Assembly: GCA_963841885.1 (NCBI GenBank)
Contig: CAWJEK010000008.1
Coordinates: forward strand, 124,001-188,000
DNA length: 64,000 nucleotides
Origin: Bog-756 sp963841885
Lineage (GTDB): Bacteria; Actinomycetota; Acidimicrobiia; Acidimicrobiales; RAAP-2
Reading direction: 5' to 3'
Numbering within the stretch: the stretch's first letter is position 1; each line of letters starts with the position of its first letter. A model generated the notes under the pieces. The model was not told where the DNA came from, made no database searches, and was given only the letters and a program-made list of their open reading frames with translations. The translations under genes were made by a program, and so were the position numbers. This document shows, one piece after another, positions 47,000-56,191 of this stretch.

Positions 47000-47037
47000 C
47001 CCCGCGGCGGCCGATCGGAAATCGGTGGATCGCGGGG
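47000..47037. terminator. Hairpin upstream of formate dehydrogenase
   Basis: CCCCGCG (47000-47006) pairs with CGCGGGG (47031-47037), with an inner stem CCGAT/ATCGG. It lies one base after the SRPBCC gene and can end that transcript. Confidence 0.5.
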
Positions 47038-47098
47038 ACCACCTGCGGCATGATGTGCCCTGAACGGACATTCAAGCAACGGATGGAGGGTGCCGGTC

Positions 47099-48268
47099 AT
47101 GGCCAAAGTGGTATGCGTGCTGTACGAAGACCCGGTCGACGGGTATCCGCAGTCCTACGCCCGGGACGGGGTCCCGGCCATCACCGGTTATCCGGACGGC
47201 CAGACCGTTCCGAGCCCGAGCGGCATCGACTTCACACCGGGAGAGCTCCTCGGCTCGGTCTCCGGTGAGCTCGGCCTGCGGCGGTTCCTCGAGGCGGCGG
47301 GGCACACCTTCGTGGTCACCTCCGACAAGGAGGGCCCCGACTCGGAGTTCGACCGGGAGCTGGCCGACGCGGACGTCGTCATCTCCCAGCCGTTCTGGCC
47401 GGCCTACCTGACCGCCGAACGGATCGCCCGGGCCCCGAAGCTGAAGCTGGCGCTCACCGCCGGGATCGGCTCGGACCACGTGGACCTCGACGCCGCCATC
47501 GCCGCCGGGGTCACGGTGGCCGAGGTCACCTATTCGAACAGCATCAGCGTGTCCGAGCACGTCGTCATGATGATCCTGGGTCTGGTGCGGAACTATCTCC
47601 CGTCGCACGACTGGGTGCGCAAGGGCGGCTGGAACATCGCCGACTGCGCGGAGCGGTCCTACGATCTCGAGGGGATGGCGGTGGGTTCGGTGGCCGCCGG
47701 ACGCATCGGGCGGGCCGTGCTCGAGCGGCTGAAGCCCTTCCAGGTCCAGCTCCACTACACCGATCGCCACCGGCTCGACCCGGCGGTGGAGCAGGAGCTG
47801 GGACTCACGTTCCATGCCGATGCCGCCTCGATGGTGCCCCACTGCGACGTCGTGACCATCAACGCCCCTCTCCACCCGGAGACCGAGCACCTCTTCGACG
47901 ACACGATGTTCTCCCGCATGAAGCGTGGCACCTACCTGGTCAACACGGCGAGAGGGAAGATCTGCGACCGCGACGCGGTGGTCCGGGCGCTCGAGAGCGG
48001 TCAGCTGGCGGGCTACGCGGGTGACGTCTGGTATCCCCAGCCCGCCCCTCCCGACCACCCCTGGCGGACCATGCCCCACGAGGGGATGACCCCCCACATC
48101 TCCGGCACCTCGCTCTCCGCCCAGGCCCGCTATGCGGCGGGCACCCGGGAGATCCTGGAGTGCTTCTTCGCCGGGACGCCGATCCGCGACGAGTACCTGA
48201 TCGTCGACGGGGGGAAGCTGGCCGGAACGGGGTCCCACTCCTACAGCGCCAACGAGCCGACGGGCTGA
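47099..48268 (+). CDS. fdh: NAD-dependent formate dehydrogenase
   Basis: A 389-residue formate dehydrogenase that oxidises formate to CO2 and makes NADH. It follows the Pseudomonas-type enzyme almost residue for residue. The start is VCVLYEDPVDGYP; GIGSDH and TYSNSISV carry the substrate Ile and Asn, VAAGRIGRAV is the NAD fold and YTDRHRL holds the Asp that selects NAD over NADP. NTARGK holds the substrate Arg, and QPAPPDHPW with TPHISGT the catalytic Gln/His pair. ATG 47099 follows GGAGGG; an earlier GTG at 47090 overlaps that site. No metal or selenocysteine is needed. Confidence 0.96.
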   Translation: MAKVVCVLYEDPVDGYPQSYARDGVPAITGYPDGQTVPSPSGIDFTPGELLGSVSGELGLRRFLEAAGHTFVVTSDKEGPDSEFDRELADADVVISQPFWPAYLTAERIARAPKLKLALTAGIGSDHVDLDAAIAAGVTVAEVTYSNSISVSEHVVMMILGLVRNYLPSHDWVRKGGWNIADCAERSYDLEGMAVGSVAAGRIGRAVLERLKPFQVQLHYTDRHRLDPAVEQELGLTFHADAASMVPHCDVVTINAPLHPETEHLFDDTMFSRMKRGTYLVNTARGKICDRDAVVRALESGQLAGYAGDVWYPQPAPPDHPWRTMPHEGMTPHISGTSLSAQARYAAGTREILECFFAGTPIRDEYLIVDGGKLAGTGSHSYSANEPTG

Positions 48269-48311
48269 ACCCCGCCGCCTGCGGGCATGCCCTCCTCCCT
48301 AGTGTGTGGGG

Positions 48312-48584
48312 ATGGACACCTCTCCGACCTCGCCCTGGCTGCCGATCGTGGATCACGGCCGGTGCGAGGCGAAGCGTGACTGCGTCCGGGTCTGTCCGGT
48401 CGACGTGTTCGAGGTGCGGCGCATCGACGTGGTCGACTTCGAGGCGCTCGGGGCGATCGGCCGGCTGAAGAGCCGGGCGCATCGTCGGATGACGGCGTAC
48501 GCCGTCCGGGCGGAGGCCTGCACCGGGTGCATGGACTGCGTCACGGCGTGCCCCGAGGCCGCCATCGAGGTCGTCCGCCGGTAG
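48312..48584 (+). CDS. Ferredoxin with two iron-sulfur sites, one atypical
   Basis: A 90-residue ferredoxin. The C-terminal motif is a full CTGCMDCVTACPEAA (CxxCxxCxxxCP). The N-terminal motif CEAKRDCVRVCP lacks the second Cys, where Lys stands, which would give a 3Fe-4S or an incomplete cluster. This pattern occurs in a known group of bacterial ferredoxins. It lies 43 bases after the formate dehydrogenase stop; the NAD enzyme needs no ferredoxin, so a shared reaction is not proven. The start is ATG 48312 (GTG 48306 also possible). Confidence 0.85.
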   Translation: MDTSPTSPWLPIVDHGRCEAKRDCVRVCPVDVFEVRRIDVVDFEALGAIGRLKSRAHRRMTAYAVRAEACTGCMDCVTACPEAAIEVVRR

Positions 48585-48903
48585 CCGCGGACCGTCGCCC
48601 CCGGGGATTTGAACGCCCAGGTGGACGTGCCGGTCGCGATGCGTGACGACGGCGAAGATTTCTCGAGACCATGCGACCCGCGGTAACACCTATTTCACCA
48701 GGTGTTGCGCGTTCGGAAGGCAGAAACCATCAAATTTGATGATGGCCAAGGGCCGGTGGCGTAGGCACACTGCCCCACGGCGGAATGGTTCCGTACTGGT
48801 TGCGGCGGATCGCGGCGGAGTACCAGGGAATACGACGGCCCTCCGGGGCCCTCCCTCGGCGTGATGGCTGTCGTCACCGAGCTTGTGACGAAGGGTCTTC
48901 TTC
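48585..48903. promoter_or_regulatory. Regulatory-looking spacer before the beta-helix gene
   Basis: This 319-base spacer is AT-richer than its flanks. It holds an inverted repeat AACACCT/AGGTGTT with an 8-base loop (48685-48706) and the perfect 14-base palindrome CATCAAATTTGATG (48728-48741). They may be operators or an RNA leader for the large secreted protein. No gene is visible. Confidence 0.55.
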
Positions 48904-51792
48904 ATGATGAAGCGCATGTTGGCGGTAGTGGCGGTCCTGCTCGGCACGTTGGCGATGGGTTTGATCACCGCGCCGGCCACTGTCGCCGGAGCGGCGGGTC
49001 CGACGACGACGATCTACGACAGCACCCAACCGGGTGCCTCCAGCCTGGTGAGTCAGTGCTTCGACTGTGAACAGATAAGCCAGATCGGCAACCAGGTCAC
49101 CTTCGCTCCGGGGACTCCGCGCACGCTGAACAACGTCACGGTGCAGCTCGAGAGCTGGGGATGTCAGGGCGGAGGGGTCTACACGGACAACTGCGTGTCG
49201 GTGAGCCCCACCTTCAACTACCCGGTCACCCTGAATCTCTATGACGTGGCGGCTGACGGTACGGGTGTCGGCAATCTCATCGCCACGTACACCCAGACAT
49301 TCGCGATCAAGTACCGTCCGACGGCCGACGACACGGACTGCCCGCCGAGCGAGTACGGCGGAGCCGGGCTCTGGTACGACGCCAGCACCAGCACCTGCCA
49401 CTACGGCATCGCCTCCCCCATCACCTTCTCGATACCGGATATCACGGTGCCGAACAACCTGGTCTACGGCATCTCGGTCAGCACCAGCGACTCCGCCACC
49501 GACCCGACCCCGTGCTCCGCGCAGCCCACGGGCTGCCCGGCGGACAGCCTGAACGTCGGACTCACGACGACGGACGGCCCCCAGCCCTCGGTCGGGAGCG
49601 ATCCGCTCCCCGGCACCCTCTACCACGACAGCTCGTACGGCGCGTTCTACTGTGACAACGGATTGGGCGGCACCGGCACCTTCCGGGCCGACCTGCCCCT
49701 GGACTTCGCCAGCAACCCCACCGACCCCCAGGACTCGTGCTGGTCGTCCAGCCCCGATCTCACGTACATCAACGGTGGCAACAACGCCTATGGGGCCGCG
49801 CCGTACTACGTCCCGGCGGTGCAGTTCAACGCGGAGTCCCAGTGCACCTCGACGTGCTACGTGAACGCCGCCACCGGCAACGACAGCAACTCCGGTACGG
49901 CCGACTCGCCGTTCGCCACCATCCAGCAGGGCATCGACGCGGTCTCGGCCGGAGGCACGGTCGACGTCGCCGCCGGCACGTACGACGAGGGAGTCACCAT
50001 CGGTAAGTCGGTCACCCTCCTCGGGGCGAACGCCGGAACTCCGGCTACCGGCACCCGGGCACCGGAGAGCATCGTCACCCAGACCGCCGGAACGTCCTCC
50101 GTGTTCGACATCACCACGGCCGCCCCGGTCACGATCGACGGATTCACGGGAACCTTCACCGGGACCGCCCAGCCGGGCCAGGTGACGGTGGGCGGTCTCG
50201 TGGACGACACCCAGAACGGCAACAGCCTGACATTCAGTGACAACATCGTGTCCGGCTCCACGTTCAACAACGCCCTCGTGTACGACACCAGTGCGGTCAA
50301 CTCGACCCTGACGGACAACGAATTCACCGGGACCGGACAGATCGGCGCCGGGGCGACCGGCATCGTCGCCACCTGGGGCAGCGGTTCGGCCCAGGACCAG
50401 CTGGACATCACCGGGAACACGTTCGACGGACTGACCGAGACGACGGCCGACGGCACCCCCGCCATCAACCTCAACGACTCCGGCGGTGTGGTCGAGGACA
50501 ACACCTTCACGAACCTCCACCAGTACGGCATCCTCATCGCCGACACGCTGGACAACCTGACCATTTCGGACAACACGTTCAGCGGCATCTACAACAGCAC
50601 CCCGGCCACCAGCTCGAACCGGGGCTCCGGCGTGAGGACCTTCGAGAATCCGGACTTCGCAGGTCCGGTCACGGTCGAGGACAACACGTTCACGAACATG
50701 TACCACGCCGTCGACGTGGCCAATGACGGATCGCCGGCCGATCTGTCGTCGGGCAACTTCACCGTGACCCGGAACCTCTTCAACGGGCCGTTCGACGGAT
50801 CCGGGACCGGTAGCTCATCCACCGACAGCACGGCCGTCAACGTGGCCTCGGGGACCACCGGGACGCTCGACGCCACGTGCAACTGGTGGGGGACGGCCAA
50901 CGGGGCGGCCGCTGACCAGTACAGCGGAAGCGTGGACGTGAGCCCGAGTCTGTTCTCGGCATCGCCGTCCGCCACCTGTGGCCTCCCGGCGGCGCCGGCC
51001 ATCACGTCCGGATCCAGCGCGACGTTCCTGCCGAACTCCCCCGGAACCTTCACGGTGACGGCGACCGGCACCCCGACCCCGACCTTCTCCGAGAGCGGCA
51101 TCCTGCCGTCGGGGATCTCCCTGAACCCCTCGACCGGCGTGTTGTCGGGCATGACATCGGAGGGGGGATCGTTCCCCATCACGATCTCCGCGACCAACGG
51201 CGTGACCCCGGCGGCCACCCAGAACTTCACCCTGACGGTGACCTCGAACACCACGGTGATCAGCTCGGGTTCGTCGGTGCAGATCGCCGCCGGCAAGAAC
51301 GTCCACTTCACGGTGACCACGACGGGCCATCCGGCGGCCACGGTCAGCGCGGTGGGACTGCCAGCCTGGATGACGTTCAAGCCGGGAGCGGGATCCAAGG
51401 CCGGAACGGCGCAGTTGAGTGGAAAGGGCCCGGCCGCGGGCGGGAACTACACCTTCTCGATCCATGCCAACAACGGCATCGGGCCGGACACCGTCCAGAC
51501 GTTCACGGCACACGTCCTGGCCATCTCGTCGCCGGCCGCCGCCAACTTCTCCAGGAGCGGCCCGCCGACGCAGTCGTTCACCATCACCACGACGGGGGCC
51601 GGCGCCGGGGTCACCATCTCGGTCAACCTGAACGCCTCCGAGGCGGGGCTGAGGTTCCAGAACCTCGGTGACGGGACGGCCACCATCTCGGGAACGCCGG
51701 GGGCCGCCGATCGCACCCGCACCATCACGGTGACCGCCACGTCGGGAGCGGCCACCACCAAGCAGAAGCTGGCGATCGGCATCAGCACCTGA
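48904..51792 (+). CDS. Large secreted right-handed beta-helix protein
   Basis: A 962-residue secreted protein. The signal peptide runs to about residue 30 (VVAVLLGTLAMGLITAPATV). The first 320 residues are rich in Thr/Ser/Asp/Pro with paired cysteines. From about 320 comes a DUF1565-like start YVNAATGNDSNSGTADSPFA, then a parallel beta-helix with GNTFDG, DNTFTN and DNTFSG turns. After residue 690 come Ig-like domains of the putative-Ig type, with LPSGISLNPSTGVLSG. It likely binds or cleaves a surface polymer or acts as adhesin; no catalytic site is proven. The start has no strong ribosome site. Confidence 0.85.
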   Translation: MMKRMLAVVAVLLGTLAMGLITAPATVAGAAGPTTTIYDSTQPGASSLVSQCFDCEQISQIGNQVTFAPGTPRTLNNVTVQLESWGCQGGGVYTDNCVSVSPTFNYPVTLNLYDVAADGTGVGNLIATYTQTFAIKYRPTADDTDCPPSEYGGAGLWYDASTSTCHYGIASPITFSIPDITVPNNLVYGISVSTSDSATDPTPCSAQPTGCPADSLNVGLTTTDGPQPSVGSDPLPGTLYHDSSYGAFYCDNGLGGTGTFRADLPLDFASNPTDPQDSCWSSSPDLTYINGGNNAYGAAPYYVPAVQFNAESQCTSTCYVNAATGNDSNSGTADSPFATIQQGIDAVSAGGTVDVAAGTYDEGVTIGKSVTLLGANAGTPATGTRAPESIVTQTAGTSSVFDITTAAPVTIDGFTGTFTGTAQPGQVTVGGLVDDTQNGNSLTFSDNIVSGSTFNNALVYDTSAVNSTLTDNEFTGTGQIGAGATGIVATWGSGSAQDQLDITGNTFDGLTETTADGTPAINLNDSGGVVEDNTFTNLHQYGILIADTLDNLTISDNTFSGIYNSTPATSSNRGSGVRTFENPDFAGPVTVEDNTFTNMYHAVDVANDGSPADLSSGNFTVTRNLFNGPFDGSGTGSSSTDSTAVNVASGTTGTLDATCNWWGTANGAAADQYSGSVDVSPSLFSASPSATCGLPAAPAITSGSSATFLPNSPGTFTVTATGTPTPTFSESGILPSGISLNPSTGVLSGMTSEGGSFPITISATNGVTPAATQNFTLTVTSNTTVISSGSSVQIAAGKNVHFTVTTTGHPAATVSAVGLPAWMTFKPGAGSKAGTAQLSGKGPAAGGNYTFSIHANNGIGPDTVQTFTAHVLAISSPAAANFSRSGPPTQSFTITTTGAGAGVTISVNLNASEAGLRFQNLGDGTATISGTPGAADRTRTITVTATSGAATTKQKLAIGIST

Positions 51793-51815
51793 TCCTTCGC
51801 ACGACGGCGGCCTCC

Positions 51816-51852
51816 GCCCCCCGGTGACCGGCTCGGCCGGCTGCCGGGGGGC
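51816..51852 (+). terminator. Stem-loop after the beta-helix gene
   Basis: GCCCCCCGG (51816-51824) pairs with CCGGGGGGC (51844-51852), and a smaller GC-rich hairpin nests inside. It lies 23 bases after the stop codon. The rest of the spacer to 52035 has no gene. Confidence 0.65.
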
Positions 51853-52035
51853 GTGCCGCGTCAGCCGGTCGTCGGCGGGATCCACCGAGCGTCCCTGCCG
51901 CCCCCCCGGCGGATATCTCGCCGGGGTGGCGGGCGTTGCCCCACGCCTCGGACCACCGTTCCGCCATCCGGGCGAGCCGTCCGGCCCGGGTGGCTAGCGT
52001 TGGCCCGTGCACGCCGGTGACCGGACGTCGGGAAG

Positions 52036-53472
52036 GTGAACATCCTGGCCATCGACCAGGGGACGTCGGCCACCAAGGCGCTGGTGGTGGGCGACGACGG
52101 GACGGTGCACAGCACGGCCGAGTGTCCTGTCCACCCGGTGGCGTCGGGAGACGGAGCCGTCGAACAGGACCCCGCCGAGCTGCTGGCCTCGGTGGTGGCC
52201 GCCGGGCGGGCCGCCATCGCCCGGTCCGGAACGGTCGTGCACGGGATCGGCCTGGCCAACCAGGGGGAGACGGTGCTGGCCTGGGACCCGGCCACGGGTC
52301 AGCCACTCTCCACCGCGGTGTCGTGGCAGGACCGCCGGGCCGTCTCGGTGACGCGGGACCTGGCCGATCGGGCCGATCGCCTGGGTGAGCTCACCGGGCT
52401 GCCCCTGGACCCGTACTTTTCCGCTCCGAAGCTCGCCTGGCTGCGGCGCCACCGGACCACCGACGGGGTGGTGACGACCAGTGACACCTGGATGATCCAT
52501 GCCATGACCGGCCGGTTCGTGACCGACGTCACCACAGCCTCGCGTTCGATGGTGCTGGACCTCGACACCCGCCGGTGGTCGGAGGAGGCGGCCGACCTGT
52601 TCGGACTGGCGGCCACCGACCTCCCCGAGGTGGTGGGATGCGCGACCCCGGTCGGAGGCACGGCGGCCTTCGGGCCGTCACTGCCACTGACGGGACTGGC
52701 GGTCGACCAGCAGGCCGCCCTGGTGGGCGAGGCGTGCCTGGCGGCGGGGCAGGCCAAGTGCACGTACGGCACCGGAGCCTTCCTGCTGGTCACCACCGGA
52801 CCCGACCCGCGGCGCTCGCGCCACGGTCTGTCGGCATCGGTGGCATGGGAGGTACCGGGATCGGTCTCCTACTGCCTGGACGGCCAGAGCTACACCGCGG
52901 GTGCCGCCGTCTCCTGGCTGGTGGCCATGGGCCTGCTCCGCTCGGTGGAGGACCTCGACGAGGTGGCGACCTCGGTGTCCGACACCTCCGGGGTGACGAT
53001 GGTCCCGGCGCTGGCGGGGTTCGGCGCCCCTTTCTGGCGACCGTCCGCCACCGGCACACTCGAAGGGCTCGACCTCCACACGTCGCCGGCCCATGTGGTC
53101 CGGGCCACCCTCGAGGGCCTGGCCGCCCAAGTGGCGCTGCTGGCCGGCAGCGCCGCCGACGACCTCGGGGCCCCGCTGGTGGAGCTGCGGGTGGACGGCG
53201 GCCTGACGGGATCGTCGTTCCTCATGCAGTGCCAGGCCGATCTGCTCCAGGTGCCGGTCGAGGTGTTCGCCTCACCCCACGCCACCGCGCTCGGTGTGGC
53301 CGCCCTCGCCCGGACGGGACTCGAAGATCGGGGGGTCGGACTGGCGGACGTGCCGCACGCCGAGCCGGCGGCGCGCTACGAGCCCCGTTGTGGCGGTGAC
53401 GAGGCGGCCGAGCGGCTCGACCGGTTCGCCGCCGCCGCCGCCCGCGCCATCGCCGCGTCGGACGGGGGCTGA
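52036..53472 (+). CDS. FGGY-family carbohydrate kinase, probable glycerol kinase
   Basis: A 478-residue FGGY kinase. It starts with MNILAIDQGTSATKALVVGD, the ATP-binding sugar-kinase fold, and has ANQGETVLAWD, SWQDRRA and, in the second domain, KCTYGTGAFLLV and VDGGLTGSSFLMQ. Phosphorylation of glycerol is suggested by the next genes, a GlpA-like dehydrogenase and an oxidoreductase. The start is GTG 52036. The first gene of a three-gene operon with gaps of only a few bases. Confidence 0.8.
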   Translation: MNILAIDQGTSATKALVVGDDGTVHSTAECPVHPVASGDGAVEQDPAELLASVVAAGRAAIARSGTVVHGIGLANQGETVLAWDPATGQPLSTAVSWQDRRAVSVTRDLADRADRLGELTGLPLDPYFSAPKLAWLRRHRTTDGVVTTSDTWMIHAMTGRFVTDVTTASRSMVLDLDTRRWSEEAADLFGLAATDLPEVVGCATPVGGTAAFGPSLPLTGLAVDQQAALVGEACLAAGQAKCTYGTGAFLLVTTGPDPRRSRHGLSASVAWEVPGSVSYCLDGQSYTAGAAVSWLVAMGLLRSVEDLDEVATSVSDTSGVTMVPALAGFGAPFWRPSATGTLEGLDLHTSPAHVVRATLEGLAAQVALLAGSAADDLGAPLVELRVDGGLTGSSFLMQCQADLLQVPVEVFASPHATALGVAALARTGLEDRGVGLADVPHAEPAARYEPRCGGDEAAERLDRFAAAAARAIAASDGG

Positions 53473-53475
53473 CCC

Positions 53476-54898
53476 GTGGCCGCCGGGCCCGAGTCCGAGG
53501 TCGACGTGGCGGTGATCGGCGCCGGAGTGGTGGGGTGTGCCATCGCCCGGGAGCTCGCGCGGGCCGGAGCATCGGTGGCCCTGCTCGATCGCGCCACCGA
53601 CGTCGGGGACGGTACGTCGAAGGCCAACACCGCCATCCTCCACACCGGGTTCGACACCGAACCGGGCTCCCTCGAGTCGGTCCTGGTGTCCTCCGGGCAC
53701 GGGCTCCTGGCCGACTACGCCGGCGCCGCCGGCATCGCCCTGGAGCGGACGGGTGCTCTGCTGGTGGCCTGGGACGACGAGCAGGAGGCCGCTCTGCCGG
53801 CTCTCCTGGCCAAGGCGGAGGCCAACGGGTACGGGGCCGCCGAGCTGGTGGACGCGGCGGAGGTGCGAGCCCGCGAGCCCCATCTCGGGCCCGACGCCCG
53901 CGGTGGCCTGTCGGTGCCGGACGAGTCGGTCATCGACCCGTGGTCGGTGACGCTGGGCTTCGCCACCGAGGCCGTCGCGGCCGGAGCCCGCCTGGTGCTG
54001 TCGGCGCCGGTCGGATCGGTGGCCACGGGCAACGAAGGTCACGAGGTGTCCGTTCCGGGTGGGGTGGTCCGGGCCCGGTGGCTGGTGAACGCCGCCGGCC
54101 TCGGCGCGGACCACATCGACGCCCTGCTCGGCCACCACGACTTCACGGTCACACCCCGGACGCGGACAGCTCCTGGTCTTCGACAAGCTGGCCCGACGGC
54201 TGGTGACCCGGATCCTCCTACCGGTGCCGACATCGCGGACCAAGGGGGTGCTGGTGTCGCCGACGACCTGGGGGAACGTGCTCCTCGGACCCACGGCGGA
54301 GGACCTTTCGGACCGCACGGACACGGCATCCACCGCGGCCGGCATCGATGCGCTGCTGGCCGCCGGCGCCCGGATCCTCCCCGACCTCGTCCACGAAGAG
54401 GTGACCGCCGTCTACGCCGGCCTGCGGGCGGCCACCGAACACCGTGACTACCAGGTCCGCCTCCACGCCGCGCAGCGGTACGTGACCGTCGGCGGCATCC
54501 GGTCGACCGGTCTGACCGCCTCGCTGGCCCTGGCCGGACACGTGGCCGACCGGCTGGCAGAGGCCGGGGCCACGTGGAGCGGGCTTCCGCCCCCGACCCG
54601 CATACCCGCACTGCCACCGCTCGGCGACCGCCAGGTGCGCCCGTTGCAGGACCCCGGGCGCATCGCCTCCGACCCGGCCTACGGGACGCCGCTCTGCCAC
54701 TGCGAGCAGGTGAGCGTAGGGGAGGTGCGCGACGCCTGCCACGGCCCGCTGGCGGCCGCCGACCTCGGGGCGGTACGCCGCCGCACCCGGGCCATGAACG
54801 GCCGATGCCAGGGCAACTGGTGCGGGGCTGCGGTGATGGCGCTCGTGGCCGCCGAAACGGGCACGGATCCCGGCGTGCTCGCCCGGCTGCCGCGGTGA
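53476..54898 (+). CDS. GlpA-like FAD-dependent glycerol-3-phosphate dehydrogenase, with a +1 frameshift
   Basis: A flavoprotein of about 473 residues. The FAD motif is VAVIGAGVVGCAIARELA, and the TSKANTAILHTGFD region is typical of GlpA/LhgO-like DAO enzymes. Near 54157-54163 one extra base interrupts the frame; the restored join reads TPRRGQLLVFDKLARR. The C-terminal part carries a BFD-like [2Fe-2S] domain with LCHCEQVSVGEVRDAC and GRCQGNWCG. It would oxidise glycerol-3-phosphate, with electrons leaving by an iron-sulfur site. It starts at GTG 53476, three bases after the kinase stop. The shift is probably an assembly error. Confidence 0.82.
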
Positions 54899-56121
54899 GC
54901 GGTCCCACCGTCCTGGTGGTGGGGGCCGGTCCGTCCGGGCTGAGTGCCGCCTACGAGCTGGGGGTCCGGGGCGTGGGTGCCGTCGTGGTGGACCGCGAAC
55001 CGGCGCCGGGTGGCGTCCCCCGGCACTGCCACCACACCGGGTTCGGACTGCAGGACCTGCACCGGCCGATGACCGGTCCCGGCTACGCCCGGCACCTGGC
55101 GCGTCGGGCGACCGACGGTGGGGCCGTACTCCGGCTCTCGACCACCGTGACCGATCTCGACGACGACGGAACGGTCACGCTGACCGGGCCGGGCGGCGTC
55201 GAGGTGGTGCGTCCGGATGCGGTGCTGTTGGCCACCGGCGCCCGCGAGCGCCCCCGGGCGGCCCGGCTGGTCCCGGGGGACCGGCCCGCCGGTGTGTTCA
55301 CGACGGGTCAGCTGCAGCAGTGGGTGGACCTCGAACGGCTCGCCGTCGGGCGTCGTGCCGTGGTGGTCGGGGCCGAGCACGTCGCCTACTCGGCGGTGCT
55401 GACCCTGCGCCGGGCCGGCGTGCGGACGGTGGCCATGACCACGTCACTGCCCCGTCACCAGACGATCGGACTGTTCGCCCTGGCGACCCGGCTCGGTCCG
55501 CGGGTGCCGCTGCGGACCTCGACCCGGGTGGCCGGCCTGCACGGCCATGGACGCCTCGACGGGGTCGACGTCCAGAGCCTCCTGACCGGCCGGGTGGAGC
55601 GACTCGCGGCCGACACCGTCGTGTTCACCGGGGACTGGGTCCCCGACAACGTGCTGGCCCGTCGGTCCGGCCTCGACGTGGACGGTCCCGCCGCCGGCCC
55701 CCGGACCGACGGCTGGGGACGGACGTCCCGGTCCGCCGTCCGGGCCGCCGGCAACCTGGTCCACCCGGGGGAGACGGCCGGGGTCGCCGCCCTGGGGGGC
55801 CGTGATGCCGGACGGCGCCTGGCCGAGGATCTGGACCGGGGTGACGGTGACAGGACCGCCGTCGGTCTCGACGTCCTCGTCCGGGCCCCCCTGGCGTCGG
55901 TGACGCCGGCCATCTTCGACCCGGCCGATCCACCCCGGTGGCTCCGGCTGCGCACGTCCGCCTTCACCGGCCGGACCCGGGTGACGGCCCGTCAGGGCGG
56001 ACGGGTGATCGGTCGCCGCACCCTCCGCCACTCGGTGCCCAACCGATCGCTCGGCGTCCCCGGACCGCTCCTGTCGGCCGCCGACCCGGCAGGCGGTGCC
56101 GTGGAGCTCCGGCTCGACTGA
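54895..56121 (+). CDS. NAD(P)/FAD-dependent oxidoreductase, GlpB/NoxB-like
   Basis: A 408-residue pyridine-nucleotide oxidoreductase. The FAD motif is VLVVGAGPSGLSAAYELG and VVDREPAPGGVPRHCHHTG contains HC residues. A second Rossmann motif, RRAVVVGAEHVAYSA, should bind NAD(P)H, and the GDWVPDN region is near the C-terminal FAD loop. In glycerol operons such enzymes pass electrons from the GlpA-like partner. Coupled to the upstream gene by a GTGA overlap. Confidence 0.78.
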   Translation: MSGPTVLVVGAGPSGLSAAYELGVRGVGAVVVDREPAPGGVPRHCHHTGFGLQDLHRPMTGPGYARHLARRATDGGAVLRLSTTVTDLDDDGTVTLTGPGGVEVVRPDAVLLATGARERPRAARLVPGDRPAGVFTTGQLQQWVDLERLAVGRRAVVVGAEHVAYSAVLTLRRAGVRTVAMTTSLPRHQTIGLFALATRLGPRVPLRTSTRVAGLHGHGRLDGVDVQSLLTGRVERLAADTVVFTGDWVPDNVLARRSGLDVDGPAAGPRTDGWGRTSRSAVRAAGNLVHPGETAGVAALGGRDAGRRLAEDLDRGDGDRTAVGLDVLVRAPLASVTPAIFDPADPPRWLRLRTSAFTGRTRVTARQGGRVIGRRTLRHSVPNRSLGVPGPLLSAADPAGGAVELRLD

Positions 56122-56191
56122 TCCGGGGGCGGACCCGGTACCGACGCGTGCGTCCGCGGTACGGTGGGTGCGCCGACGGACGGGGGGTCAC

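Noticed and set aside
47099..48268. Formate dehydrogenase gene read as phosphoglycerate or other D-2-hydroxyacid dehydrogenase
   Set aside because: Start, NAD loop, Asn/Arg/Gln/His active-site set and overall length follow the Pseudomonas formate dehydrogenase.
48585..48903. Known riboswitch upstream of the beta-helix gene
   Set aside because: I could not match the spacer to any riboswitch core I know; only two palindromes are visible.
48874..50706. 610-codon minus-strand frame opposite the beta-helix gene
   Set aside because: Val/Gly/Arg-rich shadow; the plus-strand frame has a signal peptide and recognisable beta-helix repeats.
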